Origin: Daedaleopsis sinensis
Taxonomy: Eukaryota; Basidiomycota; Agaricomycetes; Polyporales; Polyporaceae
NCBI GenBank assembly: GCA_033807695.1
Contig: CM066311.1
Span: forward strand, 992,001-1,056,000
DNA: 64,000 bases
Reading direction: 5' to 3'
In this document: positions 21,524-32,199 of the stretch, piece after piece
Layout: every line of letters starts with the position of its first letter
Position numbering within the stretch: the stretch's first letter is position 1
Program-made: the position numbers and the translations under genes
Notes under the pieces: model-generated
The model's input: the letters and a program-made list of their open reading frames with translations, nothing else
Told to the model about the DNA's origin: nothing
Database searches by the model: none

Positions 21524-21696
21524 ATGCCAAGGTTCAACTTCCAGGCTTTTCAATCAATCAACAGCGCCAAATCGCGAACGCCGGAGCTCACTCCCCGCAT
21601 CTCGCGCGCGCTTTCCGATCTTCAGCGACGAACGTATGACCATACCGCTGTCCTCAGCCTTACGACCCCAGAGACGATTGTAACTTTACGACCAAA
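21524..21696 (+). other. Coding-like exon 5' of the WD40 gene, frame conflict
   Basis: ATG 21524 opens a 57-codon, coding-like segment (MPRFNFQAFQSINSAKSRTP ... TPETIVTLRP) with a good GTAAGC donor. The matching acceptor at 21753 leads into YPKLDYALDH and an in-frame TAG at 21785-21787. No AG between 21753 and 21955 restores the frame of the downstream exon. It is either a 5' exon of the WD40 gene broken by a frameshift or stop, or an upstream open frame in its leader. Confidence 0.45.
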
Positions 21697-21816
21697 GTAA
21701 GCTCTCGCGTTTATGCTGTTTCGATGCATCACGGTGTGCTGATCTGGCTTCAGGTACCCAAAACTCGATTACGCGTTGGACCACTAGCGCAGTGGCAACA
21801 TCATCATTCTACAGCT

Positions 21817-24800
21817 ATGGGTCGAGGTCAGGCTTTACGCCCATTACATTTCGGCGCTGCTCAATCTTCTCCTGCAACAGCACCGACTGAACCTCCTGCG
21901 AACCCTAACGACCTCACCGCCATCTCGGGAGGCCCTCCGACCTCCGAGCAGCAGGGATCGCGGGGACATAAACGCAAGCAGACGCTATTGAGCTTGTTGG
22001 ACGCGCTCGCAGAGCTGAGCAAGGATGACGAGTTGGACGGAATAGGTACGTCCTTCGTTAATAGTGTTCATTTGCAAACTGGTCGAAGCATCCACCATGT
22101 GTCAATCGCTGGCATACCCCATCCCCTGGAAGTCCGAGAACTTCATGTGGTCCACACGCAATATTGCCGGGTTGTTCTATGGTGACAGGACTGATGGCAA
22201 TGTGTTAAAGCCATCGCCATCGTACAGGCGACCTCCCATGAAGATGCCACCTCCGAAGACCTTGGTCGGACAACCTAGCCGCTGTGTGCGCGAGCCACGT
22301 ACTGTACCATCGGAGACAAGATCATTGCGGTCGACATGGTGCTTCGTGCGAATCGCACGGTACAGCGTGTCGCCCGCTATGTAATCTAATTCTAATCTCG
22401 GGGTCCGCGGCACGCTTCTTTGTATACCGGACTGCGCATTATTTCGATACCTGCCGGTCGATCAGAGCTAGAGCTAACGTTCACGTATAGCCGGCGCGAT
22501 CCAACAACCGCCCTTCGAGGATGACCGTGATGTTCGTAAGTGCTACTCTCTGCATTGTACTGGTGATATATCTCACCCGCTCATCTCTTACAGCTACTGT
22601 TGATGAACATTTGCAGAAGGTCGGCGCAGAAGCATTTAACAAGTTTCAGAGGTAAGCACGGAGACTATCATCCGTGCGCTCATCTCACGAGGAAACAAGG
22701 CGGGTCATGAATCTTGACAAAGAACTCCGAAACTTCGCGAACGCCGCTCGCCAGCTGGGTAGCTCCGTCGGCATCCTATCCTCCTCATATCATCTTCGCG
22801 GCCGTCTTGCGCAAATACTGTACTTGTTCCGGGAAAACGCTGCGGATCTCTTTCCACGCAAAGTCCGCCACCAAACAAGGGAAGAGTCTGTGACTAACCC
22901 GACGCTACATTATCTCAAGACGAAGCGGCACCACCGTGCTCCTCCCCATGTTCATAATCCGATAGTAGATGACAAGCTGGATCCCGAAGACATACCTGAA
23001 CAGTTGCGATTGTTCGCGAGAGACGTTACGACTTTCTTGGATTGCTTGAACGAGTTTCCAGAGTTCACCGATGAATCTGTCAACTCTGCCATCCTATCTT
23101 TGGATGGAGACCTGAAGGTGTGTCTGTCAAAAAGCAGGAACGGCTCATTCGCTCGACTCATACTGTTGATCTAGTACTGGGCTTCTTGCCTGAAAGCCTA
23201 TGAAGGTACGCATATAGCTCATCACCGGAAGGTATCTATGAGTACTAACATAACTGTAGGTCAATTCAGGTACCCAGCAGTACAGCGTTACTTGCACGAC
23301 CTAAGTGGGGAGATGGGTGATCATATCGACAATATCACCTCGTCGCTTTCGATCTTCATTGACATAGGTTTGTCCAAACGTGTTCCTCGTGTCCTCTGTG
23401 ATTAACTCACTCGGCTTTAATCACTCAGGCGTACCCACAATTCGTTTCGCGCAGAAACATGCCAGTCAGAACCTGCTCAATCTCAGTACTGTCGCCACTT
23501 TCTTCTCTGCGGTCACAGCTACGACTTTGCAATTCTCTTTCGACACGCATGACACCTCTTTAGCCAACGCTGTGAACTCGTTTTGGTTTACATCCCTGGT
23601 GTTCAGCATTGGTGCTGCTGTGAACAGTTTACTGGGTCTCACTTGGAAGCAAGCAATGTAGTACGTGAACAACTCATCCGAGTCCATAGGGTCATGTTTG
23701 ACGTCGTTTACAGCCGCTCTCCAGGGCACCGGGTACCATGGTGGGTGCTGATCTGGATCAAAAGGTCTCCCCTGGCATTCCTTGTGCTCTCTGTTGCTTG
23801 CTTTTCAATCGGTCTCATCCTGTTTGCCTATTCCTCTGGACAGGTGGGTCTCATCATTATTGCGACTGAGCCATGCATTAACCCACTTCCCCAGCACTCC
23901 GTGACCTGCACTCTTACCACGGTGTTCTCCGCCTGCAGTATCCTCGGTCTTACAGCGGTGTCCGCATGGTTCATCTCGGAGCGTTGGACCTTCTCCAGAC
24001 ACAACGGCACAAAGTGGCTCGCCGACGTGCTATCGGAAACTAGAGTCAGGGTCAAGTCCACGCGGGGTTTCAAGTGGCTTGTCTACCTGCCCCGTGCGTG
24101 GATGTGGATAGCTTCGCGTTGGGTCAAAGTCCAGTTCCGCCGCTTCAGCGAGGGCGTGTCTGAGCTCAGCTCAAGGGCGGTCTCGCACCTCCACAGCGAC
24201 AGCGAGGAGAAACTCCCGGACCCAGAGGCGAACAGTCCCATCCCTACATGTGCCAGCCCCGAGCCTCTGTCCCCAGCGCGTCGTACTGCGTCAGACGTTG
24301 GCATGTTGCTCCCTATCGCGGAGGTGCGCTCGCCCACGGTTACCTCGTTCGATGGGGGAGAGGGAGATACAGTCGCTAGTGTTACCACGGAGACCCTCGC
24401 GACTGCCGCTCCCCCCCGAGGACGGTTTGCCAACGCCGTTCGAGCCGTCATCAAGATGCGCGTTGCCTCGACGGCGTTCCCCGTCGAAGGTCGGAACCCA
24501 CGGCGGCAACGGACTATGTCGTCGGATGGGGGTAGCAGGGGCACCGAGCCTGCTGGCGTGCTCAAGAACTCGCGCGTGGGCACCTTGATGCCGAAGCTGA
24601 GGAGCTTGCATCCGACTCAGTCGTTCGAGGCGCACTCGGCTTTGGTCAGGCATTTGCAGTTCTCGCCGAATGGCAAGTTCCTAGCGACGTCGAGGTAGGC
24701 GCACTTGCACGTGCCTATGCCATGTCTGAGCGCGGTAGCTGATGGAGTGTTGCACCATAGTTGGGACAGGACATCGGTAATATTCAAAGTCGGGGTGAGT

Positions 24801-26344
24801 GTACTGCCTACGCAAACGCTCAGCGCTAGACTGCACGTCTTCCAGGAAACGTTCACCTCTCATCGCATTCTCGCTCATCCACAAGGTTTCGTCGGTCAAG
24901 TGGCATGGTGTGTCTTCTCCGGCTGTTGGAAATGCTTGGCCGGTCGCTCATCCGTTGTTGACAGGTCTCCCAGCGGTAATCTCCTACTCACCAAACTGGG
25001 TCGCGGTGTGAAGCTATGGACAGAGGTATGATCCTTTGCGTTCTCGCACGATCGTGCTAAGGATGCCACTCGAACAGGATGGCGTGTGCAGGAGGACGAT
25101 TGATCGCCGTAGGAACGTTCAGTCTATTGCTTGGCTTCCAGGGGGCGATGGTGAGTGCATGTCGTACAGTCGCTGCGAGAAGGCTAAATCCCGTCGAGGC
25201 TTCTTGTCGGTTGAGGGAAGCGATGTCACGAAACTGGTGAGATCCTAAACCATCAGACGTTGTCGCGCGCTCATGACCTCTGCATCGATCTTAGAATCTC
25301 GACGGCGTGGTCTTGGCTCAATACCATCTTGAACGAATGATCCTCCACGACGTGGCTGCAACACACGACAACGTTCGGATGGTTTGCGTTGGAACTTTGA
25401 CGGCATCGTCGGACGGCCTCCACCCAAGCAAGTGTCGTGCTGAAAAACAAATCATAGGTCAGTCATTTATCGTACACGACAGAAAATGTCTTGTTGAGCG
25501 TATCCCGTATAGTCTACAACATGGTCAAGGAAGAGATCGAGAAGTACGTACATCGCTGAGTCTCGTGATGAATGGTCCGTGCTGACGACGATACGCAGTC
25601 GGGTCCCCGTGTTGCATGAGGTTCGTGATATCACATTGGCGAGGAATGATCAGATGGCCTTGGTTAGCTACGAGAATAAGGTCCGTTCTCCTGCTCTATT
25701 GGCGCAGGAAAACCGCTAACGTTCCTTGGTCAGGCTCCACCGCAATTATGGAAGCTCGATCCTGTCAAAGACACAGTGCGACTGTCGCTGAGGCATACAT
25801 ACATGCCGAAGATGACGGTTGACTTCGCTGGGCCTAGCTACTTCGGTGGAAAGAACGATCAATTGGTATTATGTGCAGGAAAGGGTGAGTACTCAGCGCT
25901 CCTCCGTGATCTCGTGCAGACCAAGTCCTCATTGCCGCCATAGCCGGAGACATCCACATCTGGGACCGTGAATCTGCTACTCTGCTCCACCACATCCGCT
26001 CGCAGACTGTCGGCGGCGACCTGACCTGTATTGCTTGGAACCACGCCTGGGACACGTTCATGTTTGCAACTGGCAGCCACGACGGCGGCGTACGAATCTG
26101 GACATCTCCAGCAGCTAACACAGGTTCACCTGAAGCTTCTCTCGCTCCCAGCCGCCTCCTCACCCCATCCAACACTCCTCGCACAATGACCCCATCCCCT
26201 TACGATGCCGATTTTCGGTCCGACAGTCCTACCGGTCAGCTAGCCGAGACGCAAGACGATCCTAGTGCTCATGCTGGTCCTTCAACGGCTATAGAAAGTC
26301 AACCACAACCTCAGCCTGGCAGGTCGAATGTGGTTGATAGCTAA
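21817..26344 (+). CDS. Membrane protein with C-terminal Gid7/WDR26-like WD40 domain
   Basis: Nineteen exons splice in phase from ATG 21817 to TAA at 26344 (about 1048 aa). Exons are 21817-22045, 22491-22535, 22594-22651, 22700-23117, 23175-23205, 23260-23367, 23429-23660, 23714-23843, 23895-24694, then ten small ones to 25944-26344. The N-terminal third is charged and helical. Residues about 300-460 hold about four hydrophobic segments (LSTVATFFSAVTATTLQFSF, FWFTSLVFSIGAAVNSLLGL, PLAFLVLSVACFSIGLILFA, LTTVFSACSILGLTAVSAWF). A basic, Ser/Pro-rich linker follows. From about 660 a beta-propeller starts (FEAHSALVRHLQFSPNGKFL) and ends with FATGSHDGGVRIW. Blocks such as RVPVLHEVRDITLARNDQMA and YFGGKNDQLVLCAGKAGDIH resemble Gid7/WDR26. 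Membrane anchoring makes a GID ligase subunit unlikely; the role is unknown. Confidence 0.75.
22177..22413 (-). pseudogene. Antisense coding-like relic inside intron of the WD40 gene
   Basis: Within the 445-nt intron 22046-22490, the minus strand reads 78 codons without stop (ELDYIAGDTLYRAIRTKHHV ... PTKVFGGGIFMGGRLYDGDG ... LPSVLSP), then TAG. The same frame continues NNPAILRVDHMKFSDFQGMG before a second stop. It has no ATG start. The amino-acid composition is protein-like, so a decayed inserted gene piece is plausible. I do not recognise the family. Chance is not excluded. Confidence 0.3.
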
Positions 26345-26687
26345 CGACAATACCGGCTCCCTCACGCCATGACACTTGCGGATTTTTGTGACCATGCTGT
26401 CGCTTGATATGTTTTAAAAGTAATTGCTTTACGATGCATCGACTCCGATCTTGCTGTACTATACACCCACTCCTCATATGGTTCCTGCTACGCCTTAACG
26501 TCTATGGATGATCTGCATGTATCTGTACTTTACCACATGGTTCCAAATCCGCAAATATACCTAGATGACTTTTGGACTCAGGCCCGTGCGAAGTATTCGC
26601 GATGCATTGCGATGACTCGGACTCGCGAATGGAGCATTTCGAGGAGCGTCGATCATGTAAAATCTCTTTTACAACTGATCCTCGACG
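26345..26687 (+). promoter_or_regulatory. Upstream region of HOM6
   Basis: 343 nt between the WD40 gene stop and the HOM6 start on the same strand. It must hold the WD40 terminator and the HOM6 promoter. No gene in it. A TGACTC site lies 70 nt before the HOM6 start. Confidence 0.5.
26613..26618. promoter_or_regulatory. TGACTC site (Gcn4/Cpc1-type) upstream of HOM6
   Basis: TGACTC lies 70 nt before the HOM6 ATG, at a position comparable to the ILV5 sites. Regulation by general amino-acid control is inference. Confidence 0.4.
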
Positions 26688-28000
26688 ATGACATCCGTGC
26701 TCAACATCGCATCCACGACCAAGACATTCAGGGTCGCCGTCGTCGGCGTCGGACTTGTGGGAAGCGAGTTCATCAAACAACTTCTCGCCTTCCCCTCACC
26801 CAGTCCCTTCCGCCTCGTCTCTCTCTCCTCCTCCAAGTCGATCGCCTACCACCCCGATGGCCTCTCCGTGTCCACTTCGAGCTGGAAGGAGGAGCTCGCG
26901 AGCACAGGCAGGAAGCCAGACTTCCAGTTCCTACTGCGCGAGCTCGCTGCGCTTGTGAGGCCCGGACAGGAGGTGGTGTTGGTCGACAACACGTCGTCGA
27001 ACGACGTCGCAGCGCTCTACCCCCAGTTCCTCAAGTTTGGGGTCAACATCATCACGCCGAACAAAAAGGCGTTCTCGTCGGACCTGGCCCTGTACGAGCA
27101 GATTCTCTCTGCAGGAGTGGAGAGCGGGGCGAGGTTCTTCAATGAGGCGACGGTGGGGGCTGGGTTGCCCATCATCTCGACGCTCAAGGACCTGGTGGCC
27201 ACCGGGGACAAGGTGCGTGCTCATGCATATGGATCATTGTGGGTCTGTGCGCATTCGAGGACGGTCTCTAGGTCTTCAAAATCGAAGGCGTGTTCTCGGG
27301 CACGATGAGCTACATCTTCAACGAGTTCTCGACCGGAAAGGAGGGGGGCCCGAGTTTCTCTTCGGTCGTAAGCGTCGCGCGCGAGAAAGATTACACTGTA
27401 CGTCGTCGACCTCCAGATTCGCCCGCCATCTTGTTCATCCATGCGCGTTCCAGGAGCCCCACCCGTCCGACGACCTGAACGGTGCCGACGTCGCCCGTAA
27501 GCTCACGATCCTCTCCCGGTTCATCCCCTCTCTACGCTCTGCGCTGCCGGCCGGGTACCAGTCGGTCAACACTAAGTCGCTCGTCCCCCCCGAACTCGTT
27601 GGGATCGAATCCGGGGACGAGTTCATCAAGCGTCTGCCCGAGTTCGACGCCCAGTTCGAACAGCTCCGCTCAGACGCGTCGAAGGAGGGTAAAGTCTTAC
27701 GCTACGCCGGTGTGATCGACGTTGCGAGTGGGGTCATCAAAGCGGACTTGGAGAAGTGAGTCTTCGCCAGGCTGTCAATGCCGCCATGCATATGATCGAG
27801 GTGTGGTTCTTGCAATTCTGACCTCTGTTGGTAGATACCCCGTCACCCATCCGTTCGCGACCGCGCTTGGGGGGTCTGACAACATCATCATGTTCCTCAC
27901 TGAGCGGTACGGCGCGCGACCGCTGGTTGTGCAGGGCGCGGGCGCGGGCGCAGCGGTGACGGCCATGGGCGTAATGAGCGATCTTCTGAAGCTTGTGTGA
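26688..28000 (+). CDS. HOM6: Homoserine dehydrogenase
   Basis: Four exons, 26688-27212, 27272-27397, 27454-27755 and 27835-28000 (1119 nt, 372 aa), a normal length for the monofunctional fungal enzyme. The NAD(P)-binding loop is VAVVGVGLVG at residues 16-25. Further blocks are VVLVDNTSSNDVAALYPQFL, GVNIITPNKKAFSS, and the family signature FFNEATVGAGLPIISTLKDL followed by GDKVFKIEGVFSGTMSYIFN. The substrate-binding and dimerisation region HPSDDLNGADVARKLTILSR holds the catalytic Asp/Lys region. The enzyme reduces aspartate semialdehyde to homoserine for threonine and methionine synthesis, in the cytosol. The C-terminal GAGAAVTAMGVMSDLLKL is conserved. Confidence 0.95.
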
Positions 28001-28873
28001 GGGTGTACTACGAGCACAAAGATTCAATGCATGCGCACTTTCTCCCTCCAAGTAACAAATGACAGCAGTCTTGCATTAGTGCTGATCAATCTGGAACACT
28101 CATGCACAAGTATCCAGAGCACTCGTACGTCGATGTTTCGCACTTGTTTTCCATGGTCACACAAGCCCTCTCACGTCAAATTAGGCGCATGCAAGTGACG
28201 GGTCAAATGCTATGGCGCACCCTTCCGACGGGACTGGACAAGCAACGTCAAACCCCGCTGGTGTGTGCGCAAGACCCACGTTGAAATATCGGCGCGGACG
28301 AAGGAGTCATGCCGAAGCTACGCCACCGACGGACTCTCGGGCTGAGGGGTCAACGACAACAGCCTTTGCTTTGTAGAGCTTTACACCGATATGCGGCAGG
28401 TCCCGGTTACTTTGGTCCCAGGAGTTTCTGAGTGGTATGAACTCATGACAAACTAGTGCAACTCATCTGTATGCGACATCGTGGTAAGTCCCTACCACGC
28501 AGTCAATGCATTTGACTAACGCCTTCCCCATGAGATAGTGCAATCCGAGAGAAACGGCCTCCAGGACATTAATGCAGCTCACCCGCAGCTCCGCCGAACG
28601 TCTTACCGATGGCTTCTTCGTAGCGTGCTTACACATGGCCGCGCTTCCAGTTGACAGATGATCGTCTCCCCGTTCAAACAGCGAAAGCGTTTGGAAATGG
28701 TGAACAGCCGGTCCACGGCGTTGAAGAATGTGTCTCATCCAAGCGCGTTGATCCTAGAAAAGCGTCTCGTTCCATACGGCCGGTGGTGTCTCGTCATCGC
28801 GAGTCACAGTCAGACTGTTCTCACTATAGCATTATGTCAAGTGATAGCTGCATCGCCATTCGGTTGTCGGCCG
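28001..28873. other. Intergenic between HOM6 and P450-1
   Basis: No gene recognised in this stretch. Open frames near 28651-29109 are shadows of, or precede, the P450 first exon. Confidence 0.45.
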
Positions 28874-28879
28874 GTATAT
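28874..28879 (+). promoter_or_regulatory. TATA box of P450-1
   Basis: TATATA 97 nt before the P450-1 start codon, at a plausible core-promoter distance. Confidence 0.4.
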
Positions 28880-28975
28880 ATGACAACTGGGAGGAGTTCA
28901 GAAAAGCTCCATATCCCTCGCAAAAACCAGACGACAACCACTTCGAACGCATTCCCGACCCCCCCGCGAGTCGTG

Positions 28976-31425
28976 ATGTCGCCCATACTCCAAGCCTTCG
29001 CACTCTGCGCAGTGTCATGGTTCATATGGAAGTTTGTCAGACAGATGTTCGTCAAGTCTCCTCTCGACAATATCCCTGGACCTACGCCGAAATCCTTCCT
29101 GCTTGGTAAATATATATCTGTAGCACCTGCATCATGGTGCTTCTCCTCGTAATGATACGGTGTATGGCTGACGTAAATCTCGCAGGAAACTTGGAGGAAC
29201 TCGTCAGCAAGAATGCTTGGGCCTTGCTAGATGACCTCACACATTCATATGGTGGCGTGTCTATGGTGAAAGGACTGTTCGGGGTACGTATCCCAGTCGT
29301 TCTCGGACGCTGCTCATGACTATTGACGAATTACAATTCGCATAGAACCGGATGCTCTATGTGTACGACCCCACCGCTTTGCATCATGTCATCGTGAAAG
29401 ACCAATCCATCTACGAAGAAGCAGCATGGTTCCTCAAGTGAGTTGATGATACGTACAACTGCAGGATAATGATTGTTCTCAACGTAGGCAACAGGTCGAA
29501 TTTACTCACTTTGGGTCCCGGTCTGCTCGGAACGCTCGGTAAGTCCTGCTGTTAAATCTACAGGTGGAGCTCCTAGCTGACAGTATATCTGACGTGCAGG
29601 GGACCGCCATCGGAAGCAGCGGAAGCTACTCAACCCCGTGTTCTCCATCGCGCACATGCGGCGTATGATACCCATCTTTAACAGTATAGGACACAAGGTG
29701 AGAGTGACCAGCCAAGTTGAGTTGACTAGCACAGGACATTCAATAGCGTTACAGCTTCAAGACGCAATCGAAACGCGTGTAGCAGGTCACGCCGGACCTG
29801 TCGAGATTGACATGCTCTCATGGATGGGCCGGACCGCGCTGGAGCTCATCGGGCAAACTGGTCTCGGGTACTCTTTTGATCCTCTTGTAGGCGAGACCCC
29901 GAACGAGTTCGCAATCGCTGTCAAGGCCATGCAGTGCGTCGGACATGCATTTGAGCGGTCACCTATGCAGTCTACGTCTGACGAGTCTCGTCATGATCTT
30001 CAGGCCGGCCATGCTCGAGATCAATGTGCTCCGCCGCTTGCTCCCGTACCTTCCGGACATCCCAGTGGGAAAGGCGCTCCAGCGGAAGATCCTAGACGTC
30101 CTTCCGCACCGCGGACTGCACAAGGCTGCGGAAATCGTGGATACCATGCATCGCATTTCGCTCGAGATATACCGGCAGAAGAAGCGGGCATTCGAGGAGG
30201 GCGACGACGCGGTGACGAAGCAGATCGGCGAGGGGAAGGATATCATGAGCCTCTTGAGTATGTTCTGTTCTGCTATTCTGGCTGTGTGTGGGCCGTACTT
30301 ACTCAGGATCGCTCTAGTGCGTGCGAATATGGCCGCGGCCGAGGAGGACAAGCTTCCCGAAGACGAGTTACTTGGGCAAATGACGTGCGCTGCTTGCTCT
30401 TTGCGCTATCGCTCACACTCGGAACTAATCCACATCACAACAGGACCCTCATTTTCGCAGCGATGGATACCACATCGAATGCTCTGTCGTTGACTCTATC
30501 CTTGCTCGCCGAACACCCTGATGTGCAGGATAAGCTCCGAAACGAGATTATCGAAGCATCGAATGGTGATGACCTGGGCTACGACGACCTGGTTGATTTG
30601 CCATATATGGACGCAGTGTGCCGAGAGACCCTTCGCCTGTGAGTTGAGACGGCAGTGTGTTCTACTTGGTTTGCTGCTGAACCTACCCCCGTATGATCTA
30701 AAGGTATCCTCCGGTGTCTACGGTCTTCAGAGAGTAAGTTGCAACCCTTCTAGGTCGTTCTGGTCGAGAATACTAACGACGTGCCTACATCTAGAGCGCG
30801 CCAGGACATTGTGCTGCCTTTGTCGGAGCCCATTCGTGGCCTTGACGGCAAGATGCTCAAAGAGATTCCGGTGCCGAAAGACACGATGGTTATGATGGCT
30901 ATCCGGTCTTCTAACAGGAACAAGACCGTGTGGGGCGAGGATGCCCTTGAATGGAAGCCTGAGCGTTGGCTCTCTGCTCTCCCAGACAGCGTCGCAAACG
31001 CGAAGATACCTGGAGTGTACTCAAACCTGTGAGTAGCGTTGACTGTTGCGTACGCTGCATGGCGAAGCTGAAAATCTACTTGTAGGATGACCTTCATTGG
31101 AGGAGGGCGGGCATGCATGTGAGCGACCTACTCATTCGAACCGTACATGTAAAATCTTTGCTGACTTGGCTGCCTACTAGCGGGTTCAAGTTTTCCCAGC
31201 TCGAGATGAGTGAGTATGAATTCTTGTATTCGACTCCGCTTCTAACGAAGACATCCACGCGCAGAGGTTGTCTTGGCTCTTCTGCTCACCAAGTTCACCT
31301 TCAAACTGTCCGACAAGCGCATCGTCTGGAACTCGTCTGGGATTCAATTCCCATCAGTGGCGAACAGCAGCAAGCCCGAGTTGCCTCTGATGGTCGGGCT
31401 GTACAAACATTCTGCAACTGCCTGA
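28976..31425 (+). CDS. Cytochrome P450 monooxygenase, copy 1
   Basis: Fourteen exons splice in phase: 28976-29105, 29186-29283, 29346-29437, 29495-29538, 29600-29697, 29755-29933, 30004-30257, 30318-30384, 30444-30638, 30704-30733, 30795-31028, 31086-31118, 31181-31209 and 31265-31425 (1644 nt, 547 aa). Residues 4-22 form an ER membrane anchor, followed by the proline hinge IPGP. The I-helix oxygen-binding motif is FAAMDTTS (about 325-332). The K-helix ExxR is ETLR (382-385). The PERF-type motif is KPERW. The heme loop is FIGGGRACIG with the heme-ligand Cys at about 484. All are intact. It is a class II microsomal enzyme needing a P450 reductase. Substrate unknown. It resembles expanded basidiomycete xenobiotic/secondary-metabolism families; I cannot fix the CYP number. 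Confidence 0.9.
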
Positions 31426-32199
31426 CGGTCACGAATCAGCTCGTGTTGACGGTATAGGATGGAGCATGTATCATACTTATCCTACTTGATGATTTCCACC
31501 CATTACCTCTCCGTTGTGTATGTAACCCCGATAAGTCTGGCAGCTGGAACGTCTGTGGAACGGCGTTTCGGACTGGTGACTATCGACTATCATTCACACT
31601 CGGAACTCACAGTGGACTTGTCCGAGAGGTCAGAGACTCCAACGACGGTGACCCGAGTCGGGCTAAGTTGCCATGGCCAGCTGTAGTACCTGACCCCGTT
31701 GTCTCAGGTTGTCTCTGACCTGCCTGTTAAGCGCCGCTGTCACAATTCCCACGCTCGCCTGACGCGTGCTGCAAGCGCCAAGGCGAAGGTTCAAACCACC
31801 TGAACCACAACCACCTTGGCTCCCCTAGGCAGACGATGAAGGACCTATTGACGTGAGGGAAGGACGTAACAACTACTTTAACCACTGGCATGGGCTACGG
31901 AGCATTTTCTTGAAGGTGAGTGATTAAACTACCCGTCCTGCTCTGAACTACCCGCTCCTACCCATAGCACTTTTAGAAGAGTACGTCGCCCCGACTCGGA
32001 TGCATAGTGGTCGTGCCTACCAACCTGGAGTCTGTCGTTCTATTGCTCGTTTTTTCGACCACGGGATGGCCCTGCATATTTTGGGACATCCGGATAGAAT
32101 ATATGAGCACTTGAGAAGGGAAAGGAGCCGGTGAGTGCCTTTTAATACTACATATCGTTAGTTGTCCGCACAGGACGTGTCTGAGGATACTTCTTAGTG
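31426..32199. other. Intergenic between P450-1 and the P450 pseudogene
   Basis: No P450 exons 1-7 could be found here, so the pseudogene downstream lacks its 5' half. Nothing else recognised. Confidence 0.5.

Noticed and set aside
21775..21840. tRNA-like A-box word (TAGCGCAGTGG)
   Set aside because: No acceptable B-box and no foldable acceptor or anticodon stem around it.
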